Shown piece after piece: positions 52,838-61,767 of a stretch of 64,000 nucleotides of DNA. Position 1 is the first letter of the stretch. Every line of letters begins with the position of its first letter. The notes below the pieces were generated by a model. The model was not told the origin of the DNA. It ran no database searches and was given only the letters and a program-made list of their open reading frames with translations. This DNA is from Paraburkholderia saeva (GTDB taxonomy: Bacteria; Pseudomonadota; Gammaproteobacteria; Burkholderiales; Burkholderiaceae): positions 33,225 through 97,224 of the forward strand of contig NZ_CAJQZC010000017.1 of NCBI RefSeq assembly GCF_907164555.1. The letters run 5' to 3'. Position numbers and translations under genes: made by a program.

Positions 52838-52969
52838 GAGTGCGCTTCAGGCGAACGCGTCACCTTCAGTTCATTAAAGGAATGACCTCGTTATTATGAT
52901 GGTCGAAGCCGGCGCGCGTCGTCCGCCGTTTTGCGCTTTCATCCCTTCTTCTCACTTTATGGGGTTTTC

Positions 52970-53554
52970 ATGACGCTCTCGAACGAAGCACTCGATCAAC
53001 TATTTCGCACCGCGCGTACGCACAACGGCTGGCTGCCGAAACCCGTCGACGACGCACTGCTGCACCGGCTCATCGAATTCACGCTGCTCGGGCCGACATC
53101 CGCGAACTCGAGCCCTGGCCGCTTTGTGTTCGTGAAGACGCCCGAGGGCAAGGAAAAGCTGCGCCCCGCGCTTGCACCCGGCAATCTCGACAAGACGATG
53201 GCCGCACCGGTTACCGTGATCGTGGCGATGGATACCGCGTTTTACGAGCACCTGCCGAAGCTCTATCCGCAGGTCGACGCGCGCAGCTGGTTCGTCGGCA
53301 ACGAAACGCTGATCGCCGACACCGCGTTTCGCAATGCGACGCTCCAGGGCGGCTATCTGATCATGGCTGCGCGCGCGCTGGGTCTCGATGCCGGCCCGAT
53401 GTCGGGCTTCGACCAGAAGGCGGTCGATGCGGCGTTCTTTGCCGGCACGACGGTGAAGTCGAATTTCCTCATCAATCTCGGCTATGGCGACGTGACGAAA
53501 CTGTACGCGCGTAATCCGCGCTTCACGTTCGACGAAGCCGCGAAAATCGTTTGA
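52970..53554 (+). CDS. rutE: Nitroreductase, RutE/malonic-semialdehyde-reductase type
   Basis: This 194-residue FMN flavoprotein begins LSNEALDQLFRTARTHNGWL and has GPTSANSSPGRFVFVKTPEG, then WFVGNETLIADTAFRNATLQ, characteristic of RutE/HadB. RutE reduces malonic semialdehyde to 3-hydroxypropionate in pyrimidine degradation. No other rut genes are present in the window. The start at 52970 follows a GGGG-rich site; the upstream in-frame ATG at 52931 adds a non-conserved stretch. Confidence 0.85.
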   Translation: MTLSNEALDQLFRTARTHNGWLPKPVDDALLHRLIEFTLLGPTSANSSPGRFVFVKTPEGKEKLRPALAPGNLDKTMAAPVTVIVAMDTAFYEHLPKLYPQVDARSWFVGNETLIADTAFRNATLQGGYLIMAARALGLDAGPMSGFDQKAVDAAFFAGTTVKSNFLINLGYGDVTKLYARNPRFTFDEAAKIV

Positions 53555-53612
53555 GTCTGCGTTGAGCGGATGCCGGCGCGCTCATGTCCGCATGGACATG
53601 GCGTGCCTGCGT

Positions 53613-53957
53613 TCAGGTAAGCAGCGCCACGTAGAAGACAACCGCGCCGATCACGGCGCCGACGAAACAGAAGCCCTCCTCCGCCTCGTCGCCGTTCGAG
53701 CGCAGCCACGCACCCACGACCCCAAAAAATCCGGCGATACCGAGCGCGACGCACACCATCACAACATCGAAAAGCGCGCTTCGTCCCAGTTCGGAAAACT
53801 CGATCTGCCGGAGGCCGAAGTACAGCGCGAGCGCCATCAACGAGAGCACCACCAGCGGCAACATCACATGGCTGCCCTCGTGCCCCACGTGATGCGCGTG
53901 GGGCACGATGTGACCGTCCGTGTGGCCGTCATGCGCGACCGTCCGTGTCGTTTTCAT
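53613..53957 (-). CDS. Hypothetical membrane protein with a His-rich N-terminus
   Basis: This 114-residue protein starts with a cytosolic or periplasmic segment unusually rich in histidine (HDGHTDGHIVPHAHHVGHEG) followed by three hydrophobic segments (LPLVVLSLMALALYFGL, LFDVVMVCVALGIAGFF, GFCFVGAVIGAVVFYVALL). I do not recognise a family. The histidine cluster could bind zinc, nickel or copper. GGGAG lies seven bases before the ATG at 53957; an ATG one codon earlier is also possible. It is convergent with the nitroreductase gene. Confidence 0.6.
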   Translation of the reverse strand: MKTTRTVAHDGHTDGHIVPHAHHVGHEGSHVMLPLVVLSLMALALYFGLRQIEFSELGRSALFDVVMVCVALGIAGFFGVVGAWLRSNGDEAEEGFCFVGAVIGAVVFYVALLT

Positions 53958-54379
53958 CATCCGTCTCCCATATCGCTCGCTGAATCTGGCGATAGACCGA
54001 ACCCTGAATGTCATCAGTATCGTCCGTCACGGCGCGGGAAAAAATCCCGGCCACGAGGCGCGTAACGCGCCCTGCCATCACACGGTTCAATTTGAGAATA
54101 GTCGATCTCCACACGCAATTCAAAACCTGTTTAGTTCATTGACGTGACAACATCTGGCCGTGCTTGCCATGCTGCAATGCATGAAATCCGGCATGCATTG
54201 CGAGACCTGCGAGCAGCCGGTGCGCGAGCGGCAAAACTGTCGCTCGGGACGATCATGGCACCCTCGGGCATCCATATCGAACTGTCGGTAGAATGATCTA
54301 CCTGCACGTCGATTCGTCTCCAGGTATCGCGGCGTGTCGTCCAGCGCCGGTGTTTCCTTCCGCGTCTCAAACCTTCCCT
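53958..54379. other. Gene-free stretch with a perfect 10-bp inverted repeat
   Basis: These 422 bases separate the His-rich protein from the divergent metallophosphoesterase. Short frames on both strands lack ribosome-binding sites or recognisable sequence. The notable element is the inverted repeat listed separately at 54174-54201. Confidence 0.55.
54174..54201. repeat. Perfect 10-bp inverted repeat, candidate operator or hairpin
   Basis: GCAATGCATG (54174-54183) and CATGCATTGC (54192-54201) are perfect complements around AAATCCGG. Each arm itself contains the palindrome ATGCAT. It lies about 180 bases before the metallophosphoesterase start. Confidence 0.7.
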
Positions 54380-55546
54380 ATGCGCCGACCCTTATCGTTT
54401 CTGGCCCGCTTCATCTTCATCGGTATCCTGCTGCACATTTACGTCGGATTTCGCCTGATTCCGGATCTGCCGGTTGGCCCGACATGGCGTGTGCTCGCGG
54501 TGCTGTGGCTGGTTCTATCGGTGCTCGTGATTCCGCTCGGGATGCTCGCCCGCACGATCAAACGCCAGCCGCTCGCCGACCGCCTCGCATGGATCGGCCT
54601 GATGGGCATGGGCTTCTTTTCATCGCTGCTGGTGCTCACGTTCGCGCGTGACCTGCTGCTCGCGTCGCTTCTGACGATCGACGCCATCTGGCCGCACACG
54701 CTGCCGCTCGCCGCCTGGCGAACGAATACGGCTGCCGCCGTTCCGTTGCTGGCGCTGCTCTCCACCGCGATCGGTCTTTTCAATGCGCGCCGTCGAGCGC
54801 GCGTGGTCACGATCGATGTGCCCATCGACGACCTGCCTGCCGCGCTCGACGGCTTCACGATCGTCCAGATCAGCGACATCCACGTCGGCCCGACGATCAA
54901 GCGCAGCTACGTCGATGCGATCGTCGATGCAGTCAACAAGCTGAAGCCCGACCTGATCGCGGTGACGGGCGATGTCGTCGACGGCAGCGTCGAACAGCTG
55001 TCGGCGCACACACGTCCGCTGTCGCGGCTCTCCGCGTTGCACGGGGCGTATCTTGTAACGGGCAACCACGAGTACTACTCCGGCGCGCATGCATGGATCG
55101 ACGAATTTCGCCGGCTTGGCCTGACGGTGCTGATGAACGAACACGTCGTGGTCGAACACAAGGGCGCGCAGGCGATCATCGCGGGCGTGACCGACTATTC
55201 CGCTGGAAACTTCGATCCCGCACACCGCAGCGATCCAGTCGCGGCGCTGCTCGGCGCACCCGGCGATGTACTGATCCGCGTGCTGCTCGCGCACCAGCCG
55301 CGCAGCGCGGAAGCCGCCGCCGATGCCGGCTTTACATTGCAACTTTCGGGGCACACGCACGGTGGCCAGTTCTTCCCGTGGAATTTCTTCGTGCGGCTTC
55401 AGCAGCCGTTCACAGCGGGCCTCGCACGCATGAACGGTCTGTGGGTCTATACGAGCCGCGGCACCGGTTACTGGGGGCCGCCAAAGCGTCTGGGCGCGCC
55501 CTCGGAAATTACCCGCGTGAGGCTCGTGCCGGCCGAAGGTATCTGA
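54380..55546 (+). CDS. Membrane-anchored metallophosphoesterase (YaeI-like)
   Basis: This 388-residue protein has about four N-terminal membrane segments (residues 5-140) and a C-terminal calcineurin-type phosphoesterase domain with all metal motifs: QISDIHVGPT, VTGDVVDGSV, GNHEYYSG, and SGHTHGGQFFPW. YaeI-type relatives act on phospholipid or lipid A precursors, but the substrate here is unknown. The ATG at 54380 is chosen because the preceding in-frame residues are not membrane-like. Confidence 0.88.
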   Translation: MRRPLSFLARFIFIGILLHIYVGFRLIPDLPVGPTWRVLAVLWLVLSVLVIPLGMLARTIKRQPLADRLAWIGLMGMGFFSSLLVLTFARDLLLASLLTIDAIWPHTLPLAAWRTNTAAAVPLLALLSTAIGLFNARRRARVVTIDVPIDDLPAALDGFTIVQISDIHVGPTIKRSYVDAIVDAVNKLKPDLIAVTGDVVDGSVEQLSAHTRPLSRLSALHGAYLVTGNHEYYSGAHAWIDEFRRLGLTVLMNEHVVVEHKGAQAIIAGVTDYSAGNFDPAHRSDPVAALLGAPGDVLIRVLLAHQPRSAEAAADAGFTLQLSGHTHGGQFFPWNFFVRLQQPFTAGLARMNGLWVYTSRGTGYWGPPKRLGAPSEITRVRLVPAEGI

Positions 55547-55682
55547 CGTATTGCCGCTCCGGCTGCAACGGCCGGCGGCATTTCATGCGACATCGGGCAG
55601 TCCGGGCTCCGGTCTGGCTGCCGTGTGACATCGGGCCCGATCTTTGCGTGAATCACTGCGGTGATTACCCATGGAGCCCGCA

Positions 55683-55853
55683 ATGACAACCCAAACGCAC
55701 ACCACGCCTCCGGATCTCGAGCATCCGGACCCCGCCACGCATAGCGACAACGAGAAGAGCAAAATGCCTGAGCGGCACGACGAAGATCGCAAGCAGGCGC
55801 CCAACGACCGTCCCGGCAAAAAGTCCGGCGAAGGCGAAACACCGGTCGGCTGA
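55683..55853 (+). CDS. Small disordered hydrophilic protein, hypothetical
   Basis: This 56-residue frame is rich in Thr, Pro, Asp, Glu, Lys and Arg and has no hydrophobic core (for example HPDPATHSDNEKSKMPERHD). GGAG lies six bases before the ATG at 55683. I do not recognise a family. Similar short, charged proteins are often annotated as hypothetical in Burkholderiaceae and may be stress-related. It stands alone between the phosphoesterase and glgX. Confidence 0.5.
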   Translation: MTTQTHTTPPDLEHPDPATHSDNEKSKMPERHDEDRKQAPNDRPGKKSGEGETPVG

Positions 55854-56064
55854 AAAAACTACACACAACCGGTAGTTCAGGCGGCAAATCCTGCGGTTCC
55901 GCCCGCTGCCCGCGCCCGCAGGACAGCGCTGCGGGCGCGCTTCGGCTTTGTTTGACGCACGGCGCGATCGCGCTTCAAACACGGCCCGTGCGTCGGGCGC
56001 GTGCGACCGGTTTTGTGTTCACGGCAAGGAACCCCATCGGCCAAAGAAGGCCCGCTCATCCAAC

Positions 56065-58290
56065 ATGGACTCTTTCATGGCCAACGATATCCGCATCGCC
56101 GAAGGTTCGCCGTTCCCGCTCGGCGCCACATGGGACGGACGCGGTGTCAACTTCGCACTCTTTTCGGCCAATGCGACCAAAGTCGAACTGTGTCTTTTCG
56201 ACGAGCGCGGCGAGAAGGAACTACAGCGCATCGAACTGCCCGAATACACCGACGAAGTCTGGCACGTCTATCTTCACGACCTCGGGCCCGGCGCCGTGTA
56301 TGGTTACCGCGTCCACGGACCGTATGAACCGGAAGCCGGCCATCGCTTCAATCCGAACAAGCTGCTGCTCGATCCGTATGCAAAGGCACATGTCGGCACG
56401 TTGAAATGGGATCCGGCCTTGTTTGGCTACACGTTGAACGCCGAAGGCGAAGATCTGACGTTCGACGAACGCGACAGCGCGCCGTTCATGCAGAAATGCC
56501 AGGTCGTCGACCAGTCGTTCACGTGGACGCACGCGACGCGCGTACGCGTACCGTGGGAACGCACAATCTTCTACGAGACGCATGTACGCGGCTACACGAA
56601 GCGACATCCCGCGGTGCCTGAATCACTGCGGGGCACGTTTGCCGGACTCACGCAAAAGGAAGTCGTCGACCACATCAGACGGCTCGGCGTGACCTCGGTG
56701 GAACTCATGCCGATCCAGTCGTTCGTCAACGACAGTTATCTGCTCGACAAGGGGCTCACGAACTACTGGGGTTACAACACGATTGGCTTCTTCGCCGCCG
56801 ATCCACGATTTTTCTCGCGCGGTGGCGGGCAGATCGCCGAGTTCAAGGAACTGGTCGATCATCTGCACGAGGCCGGGCTCGAAGTGATTCTCGACGTCGT
56901 GTACAACCACACCGCCGAAGGCAACGAGCGCGGCGCGACGCTGTCGTTTCGCGGCATCGATAACGCGTCGTACTACCGGCTGATGCCCGACGAGCCTCGG
57001 TACTACATCAACGATACCGGCACGGGCAACACGTTGAACCTGTCGCATCCGCGCGTACTGCAGATGGTCACCGACAGCCTGCGCTACTGGGTGACCGAGA
57101 TGAACGTCGATGGCTTCCGCTTCGATCTCGCGACGATTCTGGGGCGCGAAGATCATGGCTTCGATGAAGGCGGCGGCTTTCTCGACAGTTGCCGGCAGGA
57201 TCCGATCCTGTCCAGCGTGAAGCTGATCGCCGAGCCGTGGGACTGCGGCCCGGGTGGCTATCAGGTGGGCGGCTTTCCGCCGGGCTGGGCCGAATGGAAC
57301 GACCGCTTTCGCGACACCACACGTGCGTTCTGGAAAGGCGATGAAGGAATCGCGTCCGAGCTCGCTACACGCATGACCGCCTCCGGCGACAAGTTCAACC
57401 GGCGTGGCCGGCGACCGTGGTCGAGCGTCAACTTCGTTACCGCACACGATGGCTATACGCTGAACGATCTGGTCTCGTACAACGACAAGCACAACGAGGC
57501 AAACGGCGAAGACAACAAGGACGGCCACTCCGATAACCTTTCGTGGAATTGCGGCGAGGAAGGTCCGACAGACGACGAGGAGATCCGCACGCTGCGCGAG
57601 CGGCAGAAGCGCAACCTGCTCGCGACGCTCCTGCTCTCCCAGGGCACGCCCATGCTGCTGGCAGGCGACGAATTCGGGCGCACGCAGCGCGGCAACAACA
57701 ACGCATATTGTCAGGATAACGACGTGAGCTGGGTGGACTGGGAAGGCATCGACGCCGACGGCCACGCGCTGACCGACTTCGTCAACAAGCTGACCACGCT
57801 GCGACATGCGCTGCCCGTCCTGCGACGCGGCCGGTTTCTGGTTGGCCAGTACAACGAGGCGCTCGATGTCACCGACGTCAAATGGATGAGCCCGTCGGGC
57901 GATGAACTGTCGAACGAACAATGGGACGATCCGTCGATGCGGTGCTTCTGCATGCTGATCGACGGCCGCGCACAGGCAACCGGCATCCGCCGCCCAGCCG
58001 CCGACGCGACGCTGCTGATCGCGATGAATGCTTACCACGACGTGGTCGACGTGAAGCTGCCGGAAATCGCCGGTAGCCAGCAGTGGACCTGCCTCATCGA
58101 CACCAACATGCCCGTGCGCGACGAACTGCCGGAATACGACTCGGGCGATATCTACCAGATCACGGGCCGCTCGCTCGTGCTGTTCGCGCTGCACGCGCGC
58201 GGCAGCACGCAACACGTGTTCGACCGTCTTGCGGAAAACCTGGTCGAAGATCCTGCAGCGGGAAGTAACCAGAACGGGACGAAACGATGA
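56065..58290 (+). CDS. glgX: Glycogen debranching enzyme (isoamylase type)
   Basis: This 741-residue GH13 enzyme hydrolyses alpha-1,6 branches of limit dextrin. It opens with an isoamylase N domain (SPFPLGATWDGRGVNFALFS). Catalytic regions are visible: DVVYNHTAEG, VDGFRFDLATILGR with the nucleophile Asp, KLIAEPWDCGPGGYQVG with the acid/base Glu, and FVTAHDGYTLNDL. The start could also be the ATG four codons later at 56077, which fits the family N-terminus equally well. It overlaps tspO by four bases. No other glycogen genes lie in the window. Confidence 0.93.
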   Translation: MDSFMANDIRIAEGSPFPLGATWDGRGVNFALFSANATKVELCLFDERGEKELQRIELPEYTDEVWHVYLHDLGPGAVYGYRVHGPYEPEAGHRFNPNKLLLDPYAKAHVGTLKWDPALFGYTLNAEGEDLTFDERDSAPFMQKCQVVDQSFTWTHATRVRVPWERTIFYETHVRGYTKRHPAVPESLRGTFAGLTQKEVVDHIRRLGVTSVELMPIQSFVNDSYLLDKGLTNYWGYNTIGFFAADPRFFSRGGGQIAEFKELVDHLHEAGLEVILDVVYNHTAEGNERGATLSFRGIDNASYYRLMPDEPRYYINDTGTGNTLNLSHPRVLQMVTDSLRYWVTEMNVDGFRFDLATILGREDHGFDEGGGFLDSCRQDPILSSVKLIAEPWDCGPGGYQVGGFPPGWAEWNDRFRDTTRAFWKGDEGIASELATRMTASGDKFNRRGRRPWSSVNFVTAHDGYTLNDLVSYNDKHNEANGEDNKDGHSDNLSWNCGEEGPTDDEEIRTLRERQKRNLLATLLLSQGTPMLLAGDEFGRTQRGNNNAYCQDNDVSWVDWEGIDADGHALTDFVNKLTTLRHALPVLRRGRFLVGQYNEALDVTDVKWMSPSGDELSNEQWDDPSMRCFCMLIDGRAQATGIRRPAADATLLIAMNAYHDVVDVKLPEIAGSQQWTCLIDTNMPVRDELPEYDSGDIYQITGRSLVLFALHARGSTQHVFDRLAENLVEDPAAGSNQNGTKR

Positions 58291-58757
58291 ATGCCATTGC
58301 ATCGCTGGTTGTGTTTTTTGTACTGACGTTCGCGGCCGCGGCTGCGGGAAGCCGATTCAGGCCGGATGGCTGGTATGGCGGCTTGCGCAAGCCACCGTTC
58401 AACCCGCCGAACAGCGTGTTCGCGCCCGTGTGGACGATCCTGTACGTGCTGATGGCGATCGCAGCGTGGCGCGTCTGGCGCGTAGCGGGCTTTACGCCCG
58501 CGATCGTGCTGTGGGTCGTGCAACTGGTGCTGAACACCGCGTGGTCGTGGCTGTTCTTTGGACGTCATCGCGCGGACATCGCGCTTCTCGACATCGTCAT
58601 GCTCCTCGTGTTCATCGTTGCGACCACGGCTGAATTCTTCCACTTCGACCGGTGGGCGGGCATCCTGATGGTGCCGTATCTGCTGTGGGTTGCATTCGCA
58701 ACCGCGCTCAATTTCTCGCTGTGGAAACTGAATCGCGAACGACCCGGTCTTTCGTAG
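58287..58757 (+). CDS. tspO: TspO/MBR-family tryptophan-rich sensory protein
   Basis: This 156-residue protein has five membrane helices and the family motifs GWYGGLRKPPFNPPNSVFAP, VWTILYVLMAIAAW, QLVLNTAWSWLFFG and LWVAFATALNFSLWKLN. TspO proteins bind tetrapyrroles and are linked to stress and oxygen regulation. It is translationally coupled (ATGA) to glgX, an unusual operon partner. Confidence 0.92.
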   Translation: MNAIASLVVFFVLTFAAAAAGSRFRPDGWYGGLRKPPFNPPNSVFAPVWTILYVLMAIAAWRVWRVAGFTPAIVLWVVQLVLNTAWSWLFFGRHRADIALLDIVMLLVFIVATTAEFFHFDRWAGILMVPYLLWVAFATALNFSLWKLNRERPGLS

Positions 58758-58882
58758 TGTGCCGCCGCATCGCCCTCATCGCTGAATCCCGTTCATGCTG
58801 TTCAAGCGTCTTGACACCCGGCGCGCCCCGCGCCGTGGTAAAACGCAGGCTGACACTGCATCGAAAGGACACGAACCGCACT

Positions 58883-59950
58883 ATGGATGGCAACAAATCG
58901 CTGCATCAAACATCGTTTTATCTGCTGCTACTCGCGGTCTCCGTTGCGCTGTGCTTCATCCTTGCGCCGTTTTTCAACACGATTTTCTGGGGCAGCATTC
59001 TTGCCTTGATCTTTCAGCCCGTGCAACGCCGGCTACTGGTGCGCTTCGGCCGCCGCCGCAACCTGGCGGCGTTCACCACGCTGCTGCTGTGTATCGTGAT
59101 CGTGATCCTGCCTTTGACGCTGGTCGCCGGCACGCTCGTGCAACAGGGCACGCTCGTGTACGACCAGATGAAGTCGGGCGACCTGAACTTCGGCAATTAC
59201 TTCGATCACGTCCTGCATGCGTTGCCACTCTCCGCGCAGCACATACTCGATCAGATCGGACTCAACGACATTTCCGACCTGCAGCAGAAGCTCACGGCAG
59301 GCGCGGCGCAGATCAGCCAGTTTCTCGCGGGCCAGGCGTTGAGTATCGGGCAGAACACGCTGCAGTTTCTGATCAGCTTCGGCGTCATGCTGTATCTGCT
59401 GTTTTTTCTCGTGCGCGACGGACGCGAAATCTCGCGCCTGATCCGCGAGGCGATTCCCCTCGACGAAAACCACAAGCAGCATCTCCTGCGCAAGTTCGCA
59501 ACTGTCGTACGCGCGACCGTGAAGGGCAACGTCGCCGTGGCGCTCGTGCAGGGCGGCCTCGGCGGTATCGCGTTCTGGGTCATCGGCATTCAGGGCGCGC
59601 TGCTCTGGGGCGTGATGATGGCGTTTCTTTCACTGCTGCCAGCGATCGGCGCAGCGCTGATCTGGGGGCCCGTCGCGATCTATTTTCTGCTGACGGGGGC
59701 GCTCGCCAAGGGGCTCGGACTGATCGCGTTCTGCGCGATCGTGATCGGCACCGTGGACAACGTGCTTCGCCCGATACTCGTCGGCAAGGACACGAAAATG
59801 CCCGACTGGGTCGTGCTGATCTCGACCCTGGGCGGCATGGCGCTGCTGGGCATCAACGGCTTCGTGATCGGGCCGCTCGTCGCAGCACTGTTCATGAGTT
59901 GCTGGGACCTTTTCACGCGCGACAAGCACGACGCTTCGACCGGAAAATGA
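58883..59950 (+). CDS. AI-2E (YdiK/PerM) family membrane transporter
   Basis: This 355-residue protein has about seven to eight membrane segments, the N-terminal hairpin FILAPFFNTIFWGSILALIF, a central polar region, and the conserved C-terminal TKMPDWVVLISTLGGMALLG, then INGFVIGPLVAALFMSCWDL. Family members are poorly characterised; some export autoinducer-2 or act in Na+/H+ transport. The start at 58883 begins just before the first helix; the longer open frame overlaps tspO. Confidence 0.87.
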   Translation: MDGNKSLHQTSFYLLLLAVSVALCFILAPFFNTIFWGSILALIFQPVQRRLLVRFGRRRNLAAFTTLLLCIVIVILPLTLVAGTLVQQGTLVYDQMKSGDLNFGNYFDHVLHALPLSAQHILDQIGLNDISDLQQKLTAGAAQISQFLAGQALSIGQNTLQFLISFGVMLYLLFFLVRDGREISRLIREAIPLDENHKQHLLRKFATVVRATVKGNVAVALVQGGLGGIAFWVIGIQGALLWGVMMAFLSLLPAIGAALIWGPVAIYFLLTGALAKGLGLIAFCAIVIGTVDNVLRPILVGKDTKMPDWVVLISTLGGMALLGINGFVIGPLVAALFMSCWDLFTRDKHDASTGK

Positions 59951-60367
59951 AAGGCGGCGCGAATTGGCCTCGCCGACACCGTGCAGGTTGACCCGCCTCT
60001 GCGTGAGGGCCTAAAATCGCGCCATTCTTTTTTCAACAGGAAGCCATCGTGGACAGTAGTCGATCTTCGATCCAGCCGGCCACCTGACGGCAAGACTTCC
60101 GCGACATCGCTTCATTGCCGCCGTCTTGCCCTCCGGCAGACGGTGCGCGTCAAATTCTCTCCCGTGCACTGTTTCTGAGTTCCGCATCCCGCTGCGGTGC
60201 GGTCGCGCTCGCCCTTTTGTTTCGCAGGCGCCTGCCTGCAAGCATCGCAACGCCTGATGACGCGCACGGATTTTCGCGCAACTGTCACGTGTTTCGTTCA
60301 ACCTGCAAGTTTTGCCTGCGTGTTCCCGATCGCCCCGACGCATCGTATGAATCGCCCGCAGGCGGGC
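59951..60367. other. Gene-free leader region upstream of the MgtC-like gene
   Basis: These 417 bases hold no supported gene. A long stem is possible: GACGGCAAGAC (60086-60096) pairs with GTCTTGCCCTC (60123-60133) with one mismatch around a 26-base loop. As mgtC-type genes often have regulatory leaders, this may be a 5' untranslated control region. Confidence 0.45.
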
Positions 60368-61096
60368 ATGAACAGTCGTACCCCAATCATGACACTCGAT
60401 CTTGTCCTGCGGCTCGTGGCCGCTTTCGTCTGCGGCGTCGCAATCGGCCTCGAACGGCAGATGCGTCAGCGCAACGCCGGCCTGCGCACCATTACGCTCG
60501 TCGCGAGCGGCGCGTGCCTCTTCGTCCTCCTCGGTGTGCTGACCGGCAATGGCACCGCAGGTGTCACGCAGATCGCAGCCTATGTCGTATCGGGCGTCGG
60601 TTTCCTCGGCGGCGGTGTGATCATGCGCGACAAAGGCTCGATTCAGGGCATCAACACGGCTGCGACGCTGTGGTGTTCAGCAGCGGTGGGCGTCTTGTGC
60701 GGCGCGGGCCACTACGGGCCGGCGCTCGCCGGCACCGCCATCGTGCTGCTGACGAATACCCTGTTGCGCGAAGTCAGCCGCATGATCAACTCGACGCCCG
60801 TGTCGAACGCGGATCTCGTGCGCGAATACGCGTTGGCGGTCGTCTGCCGCGAAGACAACGAAATCCACATCCGTACCGTGCTGTCGAATTCGATGTATTC
60901 GACGCCGCTGTCCTTCCAGAGTCTCCTCAGCGAGGATGTCGACGGCGAGGCCGGACGTATTCGCGTGACAGCAACGCTCAAGCTCCATCCGAAAGACCAG
61001 CCAAAACTCGAGCAGATGGCAAGCCGTATCAGCATGGAAAAAAGTGTGTCGAGCGTGAGCTGGGTCGCAAAAGAAGCCGAGCCGACGCCAGAATGA
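60368..61096 (+). CDS. MgtC/SapB-family membrane protein
   Basis: This 242-residue protein has the MgtC N-terminal membrane domain (LVAAFVCGVAIGLERQMRQR, RNAGLRTITLVASGACLFVL, YVVSGVGFLGGGVIMRDKGS, GINTAATLWCSAAVGVLCGA) and a soluble C-terminal domain of ACT-like size. MgtC supports growth under low magnesium and in macrophages in other bacteria by restraining F-ATPase. The start is uncertain: 60368 is chosen, but an ATG at 60389 gives a more canonical N-terminus. Confidence 0.87.
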   Translation: MNSRTPIMTLDLVLRLVAAFVCGVAIGLERQMRQRNAGLRTITLVASGACLFVLLGVLTGNGTAGVTQIAAYVVSGVGFLGGGVIMRDKGSIQGINTAATLWCSAAVGVLCGAGHYGPALAGTAIVLLTNTLLREVSRMINSTPVSNADLVREYALAVVCREDNEIHIRTVLSNSMYSTPLSFQSLLSEDVDGEAGRIRVTATLKLHPKDQPKLEQMASRISMEKSVSSVSWVAKEAEPTPE

Positions 61097-61233
61097 AGTA
61101 CGCCGTCTTTGCGGGATCGACGTACCTGTCCCGCAGATTGTAAATTTTTACCCTCGACAATGGACGCGCCCTGACCCGTCGACTAAGCTCCGCCGGCGTG
61201 ACCGTTCACGCTCAAAACATAGGAGTACAACGT

Positions 61234-61491
61234 ATGGAACATGGCATCGTTGCCTGGTTGATCATTGGTGCAGTCGCGGGCTGGCTTGCCGGCCTGCTCG
61301 TGAAGGGTGGCGGCTTTGGGCTGCTCGCCGACGTGGTTGTCGGTATCGTCGGCGCGTTTATCGGCGGCTGGCTGGTGGGTGCGCTCGGCATAGCGACGGG
61401 TGGTGGATGGATCGCTTCGATCGTCACGGCGGTGATCGGGGCAGTCGTTCTGCTCGTCGTCATCCGGCTGGTCAAAGGGCTTTGCCGCTAG
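61234..61491 (+). CDS. GlsB/YeaQ/YmgE-family stress membrane protein
   Basis: This 85-residue, glycine-rich membrane protein (AWLIIGAVAGWLAGLLVKGG, then GFGLLADVVVGIVGAFIGGW) belongs to the transglycosylase-associated family. It has three hydrophobic segments and is usually induced by envelope or general stress. AGGAG eight bases before the ATG at 61234 sets the start over an upstream in-frame GTG. It appears monocistronic. Confidence 0.88.
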   Translation: MEHGIVAWLIIGAVAGWLAGLLVKGGGFGLLADVVVGIVGAFIGGWLVGALGIATGGGWIASIVTAVIGAVVLLVVIRLVKGLCR

Positions 61492-61521
61492 CCACCCGTG
61501 GCTATCTCGCTGACCGGACGA

Positions 61522-61550
61522 AGTCAGGCGACCCTCAGGATCGCCTGACT
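61522..61550. terminator. 10-bp perfect stem-loop after the GlsB-like gene
   Basis: AGTCAGGCGA (61522-61531) and TCGCCTGACT (61541-61550) are perfect complements around nine bases, 30 bases after the GlsB-like stop codon. No T-tract follows, so it may be a Rho-assisted terminator or an mRNA-end stabiliser. Confidence 0.55.
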
Positions 61551-61767
61551 GCTGGCGCTTGCACCGCGAGCGCTGCACGCCGGCTCATGCGATGTGCTGC
61601 GGCGCAGCGTATGTCGTTCCGTTGCGCTGGATTCACGGGAAAACTATGGATATCGTGCGAGCCATGAATTTGCTTGTTCAACATTGAGCTTTACGGAGTG
61701 CCTGCAGCGGCTACAGTTGTGGTGTGCCAATCCATCGTGCTGAGTAATCGTCACCGGGAGGAACGCC

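Noticed and set aside
53583..53600. CATGTCC/GGACATG hairpin between the convergent rutE and His-rich genes
   Set aside because: Perfect 7-bp arms but only a four-base loop and no T-tract on either strand; too weak to call a terminator.
54131..54370. 79-codon minus-strand frame before the phosphoesterase gene
   Set aside because: Arg-rich composition, no Shine-Dalgarno sequence, and it runs across the perfect inverted repeat and into the divergent gene's 5' region.
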